Source: Streptomyces sp. S465
GTDB taxonomy: Bacteria; Actinomycetota; Actinomycetes; Streptomycetales; Streptomycetaceae
Assembly: GCF_026898115.1 (NCBI RefSeq)
Contig: NZ_CP114036.1
Coordinates: forward strand, 4,830,001 to 4,894,000
Length of the DNA: 64,000 bases
Direction: 5' to 3'
Below the pieces are notes generated by a model. It was given only the letters and a program-made list of their open reading frames with translations, was not told where the DNA came from and made no database searches. Both the position numbers and the translations under genes were made by a program. Below, piece after piece: positions 24,585 to 34,876 of this stretch; the stretch's first letter is position 1, and the number at the start of each line of letters is the position of its first letter.

Positions 24585-26594
24585 GTGGCCGATTCCGGCA
24601 ACCCCATCGAAAACATTCCGTCCACCACCTCCGACGGCGAGGCTCTGGCTCCGCCGTCGTACGACGCCAGTGCGATCACCGTCCTGGAGGGGCTGGACGC
24701 GGTCCGCAAGCGACCCGGTATGTACATCGGTTCCACCGGTGAGCGCGGCCTGCACCACCTCGTCTACGAGGTCGTCGACAACTCCGTCGACGAGGCCCTG
24801 GCCGGTCACGCGGACACCATCGAGGTGACGATCCTGCCCGACGGCGGCGTCCGCGTCGTCGACAACGGCCGTGGCATCCCGGTGGACCTGCACCCCGTGG
24901 AGAAGAAGCCCGCCGTCGAGGTCGTGCTGACCGTGCTGCACGCGGGCGGCAAGTTCGGCGGCGGCGGCTACGCCGTCTCCGGTGGTCTGCACGGCGTCGG
25001 TGTCTCGGTCGTCAACGCGCTCTCGTCGAAGGTGGCGGTCGAGGTCAAGCGGGACGGCTTCCGCTGGACCCAGGACTACAAGCTGGGCACCCCCACCGCG
25101 CCGCTGGCCAAGAACGAGGCGATCACCGAGACCGGCACCACGGTCACCTTCTGGGCCGACCCGGACATCTTCGAGACCACCGAGTACTCCTTCGAGACGC
25201 TGGCCCGGCGGTTCCAGGAGATGGCGTTCCTCAACAAGGGACTGACCATCTCGCTGACCGACGAGCGCGAGGCCCACGTGGACGAGGAGGGCAAGCCGCT
25301 CTCCGTGAAGTACCACTACGAGGGCGGCATCGTCGACTTCGTCACCTACCTCAACTCCCGCAAGGGCGAGCTGGTCCACCCCACGGTGATCGGCTTCGAG
25401 GCCGAGGACAAGGAGCGGATGCTCTCCCTCGAGGTCGCGATGCAGTGGAACGCCCAGTACACCGAGGGTGTCTACAGCTTCGCGAACACCATCCACACCC
25501 ATGAGGGCGGTACTCACGAGGAGGGCTTCCGCGCCGCGCTGACGTATCTGATCAACAAGTACGCGCGCGACAAGAAGCTGCTCCGGGAGCGCGACGACAA
25601 CCTCACCGGTGAGGACATCCGCGAGGGCCTGACCGCGATCATCTCGGTGAAGCTCGGCGAGCCGCAGTTCGAGGGCCAGACCAAGACCAAGCTGGGCAAC
25701 ACGGAGGCCAAAACCTTCGTCCAGAAGATCGTCAACGAGCATCTCGCCGACTGGCTGGACCGCAACCCCAATGAGGCGGCGGACATCGTCCGCAAGGGGA
25801 TCCAGGCGGCGACGGCCCGGGTCGCGGCCCGTAAGGCGCGCGATCTGACCCGCCGCAAGGGGCTGCTGGAGACGGCGTCGCTGCCGGGCAAGCTGAGCGA
25901 CTGCCAGTCCAATGACCCGTCGAAGTGCGAGATCTTCATCGTCGAGGGTGACTCCGCCGGCGGCTCGGCCAAGTCCGGCCGTAACCCGCAGTACCAGGCG
26001 ATCCTCCCGATCCGCGGCAAGATCCTCAACGTCGAGAAGGCCCGCGTCGACAAGATCCTCCAGAACAACGAGGTCCAGGCGCTGATCTCCGCCTTCGGTA
26101 CCGGTGTGCACGAGGACTTCGACATCGCCAAACTCCGCTATCACAAGATCATTCTGATGGCGGACGCCGATGTCGACGGCCAGCACATCAATACCCTGCT
26201 GCTGACCTTCCTCTTCCGCTTCATGCGCCCGCTGGTCGAGGCGGGGCACGTCTTCCTGTCCCGTCCGCCGCTCTACAAGATCAAGTGGGGCCGGGACGAC
26301 TTCGAGTACGCGTACTCGGACCGGGAGCGGGACGCGCTGATCCAGGCCGGCCGGGAACAGGGCAAGCGCATCAAGGACGACTCGGTCCAGCGCTTCAAGG
26401 GTCTGGGCGAGATGAACGCCGAAGAGCTCCGGGTGACCACCATGGACCCCGACCACCGCGTCCTGGGCCAGGTCACCCTGGACGACGCGGCGCAGGCCGA
26501 CGACCTGTTCTCGGTCCTGATGGGCGAGGACGTCGAGGCACGGCGCTCGTTCATCCAGCGCAACGCCAAGGATGTCCGCTTCCTCGACATCTGA
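24585..26594 (+). CDS. gyrB: DNA gyrase subunit B
   Basis: This 669-residue ATPase subunit works with GyrA to introduce negative supercoils. The GHKL ATP site includes EVVDNSVDEALAGHAD, DNGRGIPV and GLHGVGVSVVNALS. The TOPRIM domain has EGDSAGGSAK and DADVDGQHI, and the C-terminus ends QRFKGLGEMNAEELR then AKDVRFLDI. GTG 24585 is chosen because an AAAGGG site lies six bases upstream and it gives the familiar ADSGNP start. A GTG at 24561 is in frame but lacks a site. The loop after LTDEREAHVD is short compared with S. coelicolor GyrB, a length polymorphism. gyrA follows after 43 bases. Confidence 0.97.
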   Translation: MADSGNPIENIPSTTSDGEALAPPSYDASAITVLEGLDAVRKRPGMYIGSTGERGLHHLVYEVVDNSVDEALAGHADTIEVTILPDGGVRVVDNGRGIPVDLHPVEKKPAVEVVLTVLHAGGKFGGGGYAVSGGLHGVGVSVVNALSSKVAVEVKRDGFRWTQDYKLGTPTAPLAKNEAITETGTTVTFWADPDIFETTEYSFETLARRFQEMAFLNKGLTISLTDEREAHVDEEGKPLSVKYHYEGGIVDFVTYLNSRKGELVHPTVIGFEAEDKERMLSLEVAMQWNAQYTEGVYSFANTIHTHEGGTHEEGFRAALTYLINKYARDKKLLRERDDNLTGEDIREGLTAIISVKLGEPQFEGQTKTKLGNTEAKTFVQKIVNEHLADWLDRNPNEAADIVRKGIQAATARVAARKARDLTRRKGLLETASLPGKLSDCQSNDPSKCEIFIVEGDSAGGSAKSGRNPQYQAILPIRGKILNVEKARVDKILQNNEVQALISAFGTGVHEDFDIAKLRYHKIILMADADVDGQHINTLLLTFLFRFMRPLVEAGHVFLSRPPLYKIKWGRDDFEYAYSDRERDALIQAGREQGKRIKDDSVQRFKGLGEMNAEELRVTTMDPDHRVLGQVTLDDAAQADDLFSVLMGEDVEARRSFIQRNAKDVRFLDI

Positions 26595-26637
26595 GTCGGC
26601 CCCCAGCCGCAGATCACGACAAGGACTTTGACCAGCA

Positions 26638-29262
<2,625 letters not shown>

Positions 29263-29265
29263 GTC

Positions 29266-30039
29266 GTGAGTGGAGCCACGGGTGCCGCGGGCGGCGGTGC
29301 GGACGCCGGAGGGCGTCCCGGATCGGGAGCCCCGACTTCGGCGGGCGGTACCACCGCCGGGGAAGGCGCCCGTGGCCCGGCCGGGGAGTCCGCCGCGGTG
29401 ACGGAGACCCGGAAGCTCCGGCCGCAGCGCGATCCGCAGCCCAAGCCCCAGTACTCCAGCCCGCTTCCCAGCGAGCGTCCCGCTCCCTCCCAGCCGGCGC
29501 AGCCGTACCACCCGCCGCAGGCCTACGCCCCACCGCCGGGCGGCGGGGCCGGGCGCGGCGGCTCCTCGGTGCCGGGGCAGTCGGCCCAGGGCGCCCAGAC
29601 GGGGCAGCAGCAGGCCGCCACGGCCGTCCGCCGCCCCCGTACGCCCGCGGGGGCCCGTCCGGCGCCGCGCACCCGTAAGGCGCGGCTGCGGGTCGCCAAG
29701 GTCGATCCGTGGTCGGTCATGAAGGTCAGCTTCCTGCTCGCGATCGCGCTGGGGATCTGCACCCTGATCGCGGTGGCGGTGCTGTGGATGGTCATGGACG
29801 CCATGGGCGTCTTCAGCGCGGTGGGCGACACCATCAGCGATGCGACGGAGTCGCAGAACGGCTCCGGATTCGACCTCCAGTCCTTCCTGTCGCTGCCGCG
29901 TGTCCTGGGATTCACCGGGATCATCGCCGTGATCAATGTGGTGCTGGCGACCGCGTTGGCCACGCTCGGGGCCTTCATCTACAACCTGTCGGCGGGCTTC
30001 GTGGGCGGGGTAGAGCTGACCCTGGCCGAGGACGAGTAG
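29266..30039 (+). CDS. DUF3566 family membrane protein
   Basis: This 257-residue protein has a long disordered Gly/Pro/Ala-rich N-terminal region (1 to about 130). The DUF3566 domain follows, with two transmembrane helices (about 150-172, SFLLAIALGICTLIAVAVLW, and about 212-235, GIIAVINVVLATALATLGAF). The intervening loop is predicted outside. The basic segment RLRVAKVDPWSVMKVSFLLA just before the first helix is the family signature. It starts with GTG three bases after the gyrA stop. This gene follows gyrA throughout actinobacteria, but its function is not known. Confidence 0.9.
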   Translation: MSGATGAAGGGADAGGRPGSGAPTSAGGTTAGEGARGPAGESAAVTETRKLRPQRDPQPKPQYSSPLPSERPAPSQPAQPYHPPQAYAPPPGGGAGRGGSSVPGQSAQGAQTGQQQAATAVRRPRTPAGARPAPRTRKARLRVAKVDPWSVMKVSFLLAIALGICTLIAVAVLWMVMDAMGVFSAVGDTISDATESQNGSGFDLQSFLSLPRVLGFTGIIAVINVVLATALATLGAFIYNLSAGFVGGVELTLAEDE

Positions 30040-30058
30040 CGGCCCGCCGTTACCGATT

Positions 30059-30087
30059 TTGGGACAGGGCAGGTGGTGCGCTAATCT
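30059..30087 (+). promoter_or_regulatory. Promoter of tRNA-Ile
   Basis: TTGGGA (30059-30064), a 17-base spacer and TAATCT (30082-30087) form a good promoter 13 bases before the mature tRNA 5' end. This is normal spacing for a short-leader tRNA transcript. Confidence 0.65.
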
Positions 30088-30100
30088 TTCGGTGCAGCGC

Positions 30101-30174
30101 GGGGCTATAGCTCAGACGGTTAGAGCGCTTCCCTGATAAGGAAGAGGCCACAGGTTCAAGTCCTGTTAGCCCCA
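30101..30174 (+). tRNA. tRNA-Ile (anticodon GAT)
   Basis: The 74-base cloverleaf has acceptor GGGGCTA pairing with TAGCCCC and discriminator A. The D arm is GCTC...GAGC. The anticodon stem CTTCC/GGAAG encloses loop CTGATAA with GAT, and the T arm is CAGG-TTCAAGT-CCTG. The genome continues CCG, so CCA is not encoded and must be added by the nucleotidyltransferase. It is the usual single tRNA downstream of gyrA in actinobacteria. Confidence 0.97.
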
Positions 30175-30182
30175 CCGACGCG

Positions 30183-30219
30183 ATCAGCCTGGACGGAGAT
30201 CCTCTCCGGCCAGGCTGAT
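30183..30219 (+). terminator. Terminator after tRNA-Ile
   Basis: Arms ATCAGCCTGG (30183-30192) and CCAGGCTGAT (30210-30219) form a 10-bp stem, with a nested CGGAG/CTCCG hairpin in the loop. It starts 9 bases after the tRNA end. Confidence 0.75.
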
Positions 30220-30366
30220 GTCGTATGGGGGCCGGGAGTTGGCCCCCGGTTCCTGCCCGGTTTCTCGTCCGGTCAATGCCGGTCATAGGTCACCGATCGG
30301 TATCGGTCGGTGTGTATCATCGGGCGCCAGAGGTCCCCTACGTCAAGAAAGAGACGAGGTAGCGCG

Positions 30367-30501
30367 GTGAAGAAGCTTCTCCTGGTCGCACTGGCCGCCA
30401 TCGGCGGGCTCCTCGTGTACCGCCAGATCCAGGCGGATCGCGCCGAGCAGGATCTGTGGACGGAGGCGACCGACTCCGTGCCCGCAGGTACGGGTGTGTG
30501 A
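30367..30501 (+). CDS. DLW-39 family small protein
   Basis: This 44-residue peptide begins with GTG, has one hydrophobic segment (KKLLLVALAAIGGLLVYRQI) and then the family hallmark Asp-Leu-Trp in EQDLWTEATD. DLW-39 proteins are widespread in actinobacteria, nearly always near gyrA and tRNA-Ile/Ala, and their role is unknown. A GAGACGAGG site lies upstream and a strong terminator downstream, so it is probably monocistronic. It is likely a small membrane protein with its C-terminus in the cytoplasm or periplasm; the topology cannot be fixed. Confidence 0.9.
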   Translation: MKKLLLVALAAIGGLLVYRQIQADRAEQDLWTEATDSVPAGTGV

Positions 30502-30521
30502 GCCCCCACGACAGTCCCGGT

Positions 30522-30557
30522 ACGGGGCCCCGACCGCTGGAGCGGTCGGGGCCCCGT
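30522..30557 (+). terminator. Terminator after the DLW-39 gene
   Basis: A perfect 17-bp GC-rich stem (30522-30538 with 30541-30557) with a 2-base minimal loop lies 20 bases after the stop codon. Confidence 0.85.
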
Positions 30558-30715
30558 CGGCTTTACTGGCGCCGTGGCGGGGGAAGAGACGGGGGCGTCG
30601 GGGGCGTCGGGGGCGGGCTGACCGGGGGCCTACGTGTTTCACTCTCGCAAACGGATGGCTTGCACAGGCAAAGTTGAACGGGCCGACCGGCCGGTACGAC
30701 GAGGAGTGACGCGCG

Positions 30716-32080
30716 ATGAAGGACCGCCGCACGGTCAGGGCCGGCCTCGCCGCGGTGGCGGCGCTGTGCGTGGTGGCCGCGGCACAGGGGACGTCCCTCG
30801 CTGAGGGCGCCGCCGGGGCCCAGGCGTACGAGACCCGCGGCACCCGGATACGCGGCGCCGACGGGGGCACGGACGCCCCGTCCCTGGCGGCCGGCCGCAC
30901 CTACGTCGACAGCCTCGGGCCGGGCGAGAAGCGCTACTACGGTGTGACGCTCGACACGCAGTCCACCGCCTATGTCTCGGCGGTCGCGGCGCCCCGGCCG
31001 GGGGCGGGCGTGACCTCGTACCGGGACGGCGTGAAGGTGACGCTGGAGAGCCCCGACGGAGCCGTCTGCGGCACCGCCGCCCCGAAGATCGAGACAAGTG
31101 GCGTCGCCTATCCCCTGGCCGACTACGCCTCCCGCCAGATCGACTCCGGCCCGGCCTCCTGCCACCAGGCGGGGCGCTTTGTGGCGACGGTGGAGCGTCA
31201 GGCCGGCTCACAGGACCAGGAGCGCTGGCCCGTGGAGCTGCGGCTGATGGTGGAGCCGCCGGTGAAGGACGGGGCCACCGGGGCCACCGGGGCCACTCCG
31301 GAGGCTCCGGAGGGGAGTTCGGGCACGTCCTCGCCCGAGCCGCCGGACGGCACCGCCTGGCCGAAACGCGGCGGTCGCGGCTTCACCGACGCGCCGACCC
31401 TGGGGACGGGGGTGTGGAGGGACGAGATCGCGCCAGGGGAGACGCACTACTACCGGGTGCCCGTCGACTGGGGGCAGCGCCTCTCCGCCGTCGCCGAACT
31501 GTCCGCCGACGGCCAGGATCAGAGCACCCGTCTCCTCGACCGCGCGCTGGCGATGCACGCCTACAACCCGGCGCGCGGGCTGGCCGAGCGGGGCACTCCG
31601 GCCGCGCAGGACGGCGAACCGCCCCGCACCGAGGTGGTCACCGAGCCGGTGGCCTACGAAAACCGGTATGCGAACACCGGCTCCGCGGTGCGCGCGATGA
31701 GCTTCAGCGGTGGGTACTTCTTGGCGGTCACCCTCAATCCGCCGCAGGTGGCCCCGCATCTGAACAGCTCGGTGCAGGTCGTCCTGCGGGTGCGGATCGC
31801 GGGCGCCGCGCACGGCGGTCCCACCTATGACAAGGACCCTGTCGAGGCGGGGTTCGGCCTCACGGCGGCCGACCGGCGTGTGGCGAAACAGCATCAGGTC
31901 GTCGCGGAGGACGATCAGATGGGGGTGCCTGCCGACGATTCGGACAAGGCTCTGCTGCGGATGGTGGGATACGCGGGGATCGGCACCGGGACGGCCCTGG
32001 TGCTCGGGCTCGGCGCGTGGAAGCTGACCGCCCGGCGCCGGGCCTCGGCGCGGGGGTACGGGCCGCCGCCGGCCTGGTAG
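30716..32080 (+). CDS. Secreted membrane-anchored protein with duplicated domain
   Basis: This 454-residue protein of unknown function has an N-terminal signal peptide (about 1-30, LAAVAALCVVAAAQG). Two related exported domains follow, joined by a Pro/Gly/Thr linker (about 185-218). A C-terminal membrane helix (about 422-440, GYAGIGTGTALVLGLGAW) ends in a short basic tail. The domains align by DAPSLAAGRTYVDSLGPGEKRYYGV (split across residues 45-70) and DAPTLGTGVWRDEIAPGETHYYRV (about 222-245). The pattern PGExxYYxV resembles bacterial pre-peptidase-type jelly-roll domains, which I cannot confirm. It has no operon partner; the kinase downstream is convergent. Confidence 0.8.
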   Translation: MKDRRTVRAGLAAVAALCVVAAAQGTSLAEGAAGAQAYETRGTRIRGADGGTDAPSLAAGRTYVDSLGPGEKRYYGVTLDTQSTAYVSAVAAPRPGAGVTSYRDGVKVTLESPDGAVCGTAAPKIETSGVAYPLADYASRQIDSGPASCHQAGRFVATVERQAGSQDQERWPVELRLMVEPPVKDGATGATGATPEAPEGSSGTSSPEPPDGTAWPKRGGRGFTDAPTLGTGVWRDEIAPGETHYYRVPVDWGQRLSAVAELSADGQDQSTRLLDRALAMHAYNPARGLAERGTPAAQDGEPPRTEVVTEPVAYENRYANTGSAVRAMSFSGGYFLAVTLNPPQVAPHLNSSVQVVLRVRIAGAAHGGPTYDKDPVEAGFGLTAADRRVAKQHQVVAEDDQMGVPADDSDKALLRMVGYAGIGTGTALVLGLGAWKLTARRRASARGYGPPPAW

Positions 32081-32194
32081 TCGGGTCTGGGGACGGAGCT
32101 CCTGGGGGCTTCCGGGGCATTCCGACGGCTCCGGGGCGTTCCAGGGCGTTCCGACGGCTTGCGGGGACGGTGGTTGGCCGACGTCAGTCGGCGG

Positions 32195-33907
32195 TCAGCC
32201 CGCGGCCACCAGCGCCCAGGCGCCGACGGCGAAGCACAGCGCCGCGACGATCAAGATCGCCACCGCGGTCTTCCGGGACGGTCCGGGGCGCCGCCGGGTC
32301 GCGGGGGGAACCTGCGACCGCTGGGCGGTGTATGGACGAGTAGAAGGAAAGTCACGCGGGGGCGGCGTCGGTGTCGGAGTCGGCGTGGGTGTCGGAGTCG
32401 GCGTGGGTGCCGCGGTCGGAGCGGAAGCGGGGGTGGGCGTATGCGGGTGCACGGGCTGCACCGGCTGTACGGAATGTGGGGGCTGTGGTGCGTGGTGCTG
32501 GTGGTGCACGGGCGGCTGTGGAGCCGATGGGAGCGGGGCCGCGGTCGAGGGGGTCGGCGGGTGCGGCAGCGAGGGCTGCTGGACCGGCGGGGGCGGCGTC
32601 GCGGGCCGGGCGGCCGGTGGCGGGGGTGTCGGTGTCGGCGGGCCCGTGGGCTGGGGCGGTGGGGTCCGGGGCGGTGTCTGTGCCGACCGCGTTTGGCCTG
32701 GTGGTGTCTGGCTCGGCGGTATCTGGCCCGGCGTCTGCGCTTGTGGGGGTTGGGCTTGTGGGGGTTGGGCGTGCGGGGTTTCAGCGGACGGAGTCCAGGC
32801 GTGTGGAGCCCAGGCGTGTGGAGCCGGGCCGGAGGGGGCCTCGGCGGGCGGTGTCCGCGGCTGGTCGTTCCGGGGAAGCGGCGGTGGGAGGGTGAAGCTC
32901 CCGGTGTCGGACATGGAGGGCTGCGGGGTGGCCGGCTGGGGAGGCGCCGCCTCGGCGGTGGGCTGGGACCGGTGCGGCGCCGCACCGCTCTCCTGGGGCG
33001 GGTCCGCCTTCGCATGGCGGCGGCCGGGCCGGGTCGGGCCGTTGGGGCCGAAACCGGCGGGCAGCGGTCCGAGCTGGTCGAAGACCTCGATGGCCTCGTC
33101 GTCCAGATCTCCCTCGGGCAGCAGTTCGACCGCCGTCGCCAGCGCCTTCCGCGCCCCGGTGGCGGTGCGGAACCGGTCCTCGGGGTCCGGTTGCAGCAGA
33201 CCCGCGACCACCTGCCACAGCGGTTCGGGCACCCCGGTCGGCGCGTTCGGCACCCCCTGCTCGAAGAGCTTGACCAGTGCCTCCGCGTCCGGCTTGTGTC
33301 CGTTGAGCAGATAGAGCGCCACCAGCCCGACGGCGAACAGATCCGCCGGGAAGTCCGGATCGTCGCCCATCATCTGCTCGGGCGCGAAGTAACCGGGCGT
33401 GCCCATCACGTAGTTGGCCTCGGTGAGGCGCGGCTCGCCCTTGGTCAGCGCGATGCCGAAGTCGGACAGCCGGACATGGGGTCGCCCGGTTCCGGTGGCT
33501 TCCAGCAGGATGTTCGCGGGCTTGATGTCCCGGTGCACCACACCCTCGGCGTGCACCGCCGCCAGTCCGGAGAGCAGCTGATCGAGCAGTGTGCACACAT
33601 AACGGGGCGGCAGCGGGCCGTAGTCGCCGATGAGATGGGCGAACGAACCGCCGCCCACCAGATCCATGGTGAACAGCACCTTGTCGTCGTCGGCCGCCCA
33701 GCTGGCCGGTGCCAGCACATGGGGATGATCGATCCGCAGGGCCTGTTCCCGGACGAAGCGCAGCAGCGTATGGGCGTCGCGTTGCTGGAGCACCTTCGCT
33801 GCCACGTATCGGCGGCGGCGGTGGTCCCAGACGCGCCATACGGCGCCCACGCCCCCGCGCCCGATCGGGTCCACCAGCTCGTACCGGCCCGCGAAGATCT
33901 CACCCAT
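32195..33907 (-). CDS. Membrane Ser/Thr protein kinase with long Pro-rich linker
   Basis: This 570-residue Hanks-type kinase has catalytic Lys38 in VAAKVL, the loop HRDIKPAN with Asp127, and Asp149 of DFG, so it should be active. The glycine-rich loop is GRGGVGAV. Residues about 290-545 form a Pro/Gln/Thr-rich linker containing a TPTPTP run, and one transmembrane helix sits at the very end (about 546-566, AVAILIVAALCFAVGAWALV). It has almost nothing outside the membrane: there are no PASTA repeats or other sensor domain. The upstream XRE-type gene ends 45 bases before and likely shares the transcript. The activating signal is unknown. Confidence 0.92.
   Translation of the reverse strand: MGEIFAGRYELVDPIGRGGVGAVWRVWDHRRRRYVAAKVLQQRDAHTLLRFVREQALRIDHPHVLAPASWAADDDKVLFTMDLVGGGSFAHLIGDYGPLPPRYVCTLLDQLLSGLAAVHAEGVVHRDIKPANILLEATGTGRPHVRLSDFGIALTKGEPRLTEANYVMGTPGYFAPEQMMGDDPDFPADLFAVGLVALYLLNGHKPDAEALVKLFEQGVPNAPTGVPEPLWQVVAGLLQPDPEDRFRTATGARKALATAVELLPEGDLDDEAIEVFDQLGPLPAGFGPNGPTRPGRRHAKADPPQESGAAPHRSQPTAEAAPPQPATPQPSMSDTGSFTLPPPLPRNDQPRTPPAEAPSGPAPHAWAPHAWTPSAETPHAQPPQAQPPQAQTPGQIPPSQTPPGQTRSAQTPPRTPPPQPTGPPTPTPPPPAARPATPPPPVQQPSLPHPPTPSTAAPLPSAPQPPVHHQHHAPQPPHSVQPVQPVHPHTPTPASAPTAAPTPTPTPTPTPTPTPPPRDFPSTRPYTAQRSQVPPATRRRPGPSRKTAVAILIVAALCFAVGAWALVAAG
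32371..32406. repeat. 18-bp tandem repeat in the kinase linker
   Basis: Two perfect copies of an 18-base unit (32371-32388 and 32389-32406) encode the alternating Thr-Pro run of the kinase linker on the minus strand. Copy-number slippage here would change linker length in steps of six residues without breaking the frame. Confidence 0.75.
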
Positions 33908-33952
33908 CGCGCCGTGCCCGCCCCGTCATCGACTCGTCAGCAGTTCAGCCCG

Positions 33953-34498
33953 TCAGCTCTGGTGCGCCTCGTAGTGGGCGACCGCCTCGGCGGTCCGCCC
34001 GGCGCCGTACACACGGAGAAACTCTGCCAGCTCGGGGTGGGTGGGGGCGAGGGAGTCGGCGGCATCGATGATGTCCCCGGCGGCGGCCACGGACCGCAGC
34101 AGCGACTGGATCTCGCGCACCACTCGCCGCACGGTCGGGGCGCCCGTGCTCGCCGTGGTCTGGGTGGAGTTGAGGACCGAGCCGCCCGCGGACTTCTTGA
34201 TCTCCTCCATGCGCTCGGCGGCCTCGGCGGCGCTGACCCTGCCGTCCGCCGCCTGACTGGACAGCTCCTGCAACGCCTGCACCCGCTGGACGACGGCGGG
34301 GTTGCCGATCTTGGCGCGCTGGCCGCTCATGAGCTGCGAGAGCATCGGTGCGGACAGACCGAGGACGGCGGCGAGGCGGGCCTGGTTCAGGCCGAGATCA
34401 TCGATGAGACGGCGAAAGAGCGCCCCCAGCGGTTCCCCGTACCAGCTGCGCTGAAGCTCCCGTGCACGCGCGGTGGCATCCTGCTGCGTTGCGTCCAT
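33953..34498 (-). CDS. XRE-type helix-turn-helix DNA-binding protein
   Basis: This 181-residue regulator has an N-terminal helix-turn-helix (about 24-70: LGLNQARLAAVLGLSAPMLS, then QLMSGQRAKIG). A C-terminal all-helical part follows, with RRVVREIQSLLRSVAAAGDI and a TPR-like end (ELAEFLRVYGAGRTAEAVAHY). It is encoded just upstream of the kinase in the same direction (45-bp gap), which suggests either that the kinase modifies it or that both are co-regulated. Two palindromes upstream may be its own operator. The target genes are unknown. Confidence 0.88.
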   Translation of the reverse strand: MDATQQDATARARELQRSWYGEPLGALFRRLIDDLGLNQARLAAVLGLSAPMLSQLMSGQRAKIGNPAVVQRVQALQELSSQAADGRVSAAEAAERMEEIKKSAGGSVLNSTQTTASTGAPTVRRVVREIQSLLRSVAAAGDIIDAADSLAPTHPELAEFLRVYGAGRTAEAVAHYEAHQS

Positions 34499-34543
34499 CT
34501 CGCTCTCCCCTTCGCTTCGCTGCCGCGAATCTTGCGTGGCATC

Positions 34544-34562
34544 CTACGTAGAGCACTACGTG
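34544..34562. promoter_or_regulatory. Possible operator of the XRE regulator
   Basis: The palindrome CTACGTAG (34544-34551) is followed after two bases by the near-palindrome CACTACGTG (34554-34562), both centred on TACGT, 46-64 bases upstream of the regulator start. Autoregulation by the neighbouring XRE protein is a reasonable guess, but the site is not known. Confidence 0.3.
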
Positions 34563-34616
34563 CGAGCGATACCCGGTCGGGAAAGGCGGTCGGTACCGGG
34601 TATCCTGATCGGCGAC

Positions 34617-34689
34617 GGGGCCTTAGCTCAGTTGGTAGAGCGCCGTCTTTGCATGGCGGATGTCAGGAGTTCGACTCTCCTAGGCTCCA
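34617..34689 (+). tRNA. tRNA-Ala (anticodon TGC)
   Basis: The 73-base cloverleaf has acceptor GGGGCCT against AGGCTCC (one G-T pair) and discriminator A. The D arm is GCTC-AGTTGGTA-GAGC. The anticodon stem CCGTC/GGCGG has loop TTTGCAT with TGC, and the T arm is AGGAG-TTCGACT-CTCCT. CCA is not encoded (CCT follows). A TATCCT -10-like hexamer lies at 34601-34606 without a clear -35. Confidence 0.97.
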
Positions 34690-34698
34690 CCTCCGTCA

Positions 34699-34732
34699 CC
34701 AGCCAGGACATCATGATCGATGTCCTGGCTGG
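34699..34732 (+). terminator. Terminator after tRNA-Ala
   Basis: A perfect 14-bp stem (34699-34712 with 34719-34732) and 6-base loop are followed by TTTGTTTC, a rare T-rich tail for this genome. It begins 9 bases after the tRNA. Confidence 0.88.
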
Positions 34733-34876
34733 TTTGTTTCGCCCCTGACAGCGGTGTTGCCACTCCTGCCATTGCCCCGCGCAACACCCGCGGGATGCTC
34801 CAGGGTGTTCCCCACAACTCGGGCGGACCGCCCGGGAGTCGTCTGATCGGCGCGGGACGCCGTACAGGGGGACACG

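Noticed and set aside
30635..30652. GTTTCACTCTCGCAAAC as a further parS site.
   Set aside because: Only the left arm fits; the centre and right arm do not form the palindrome.
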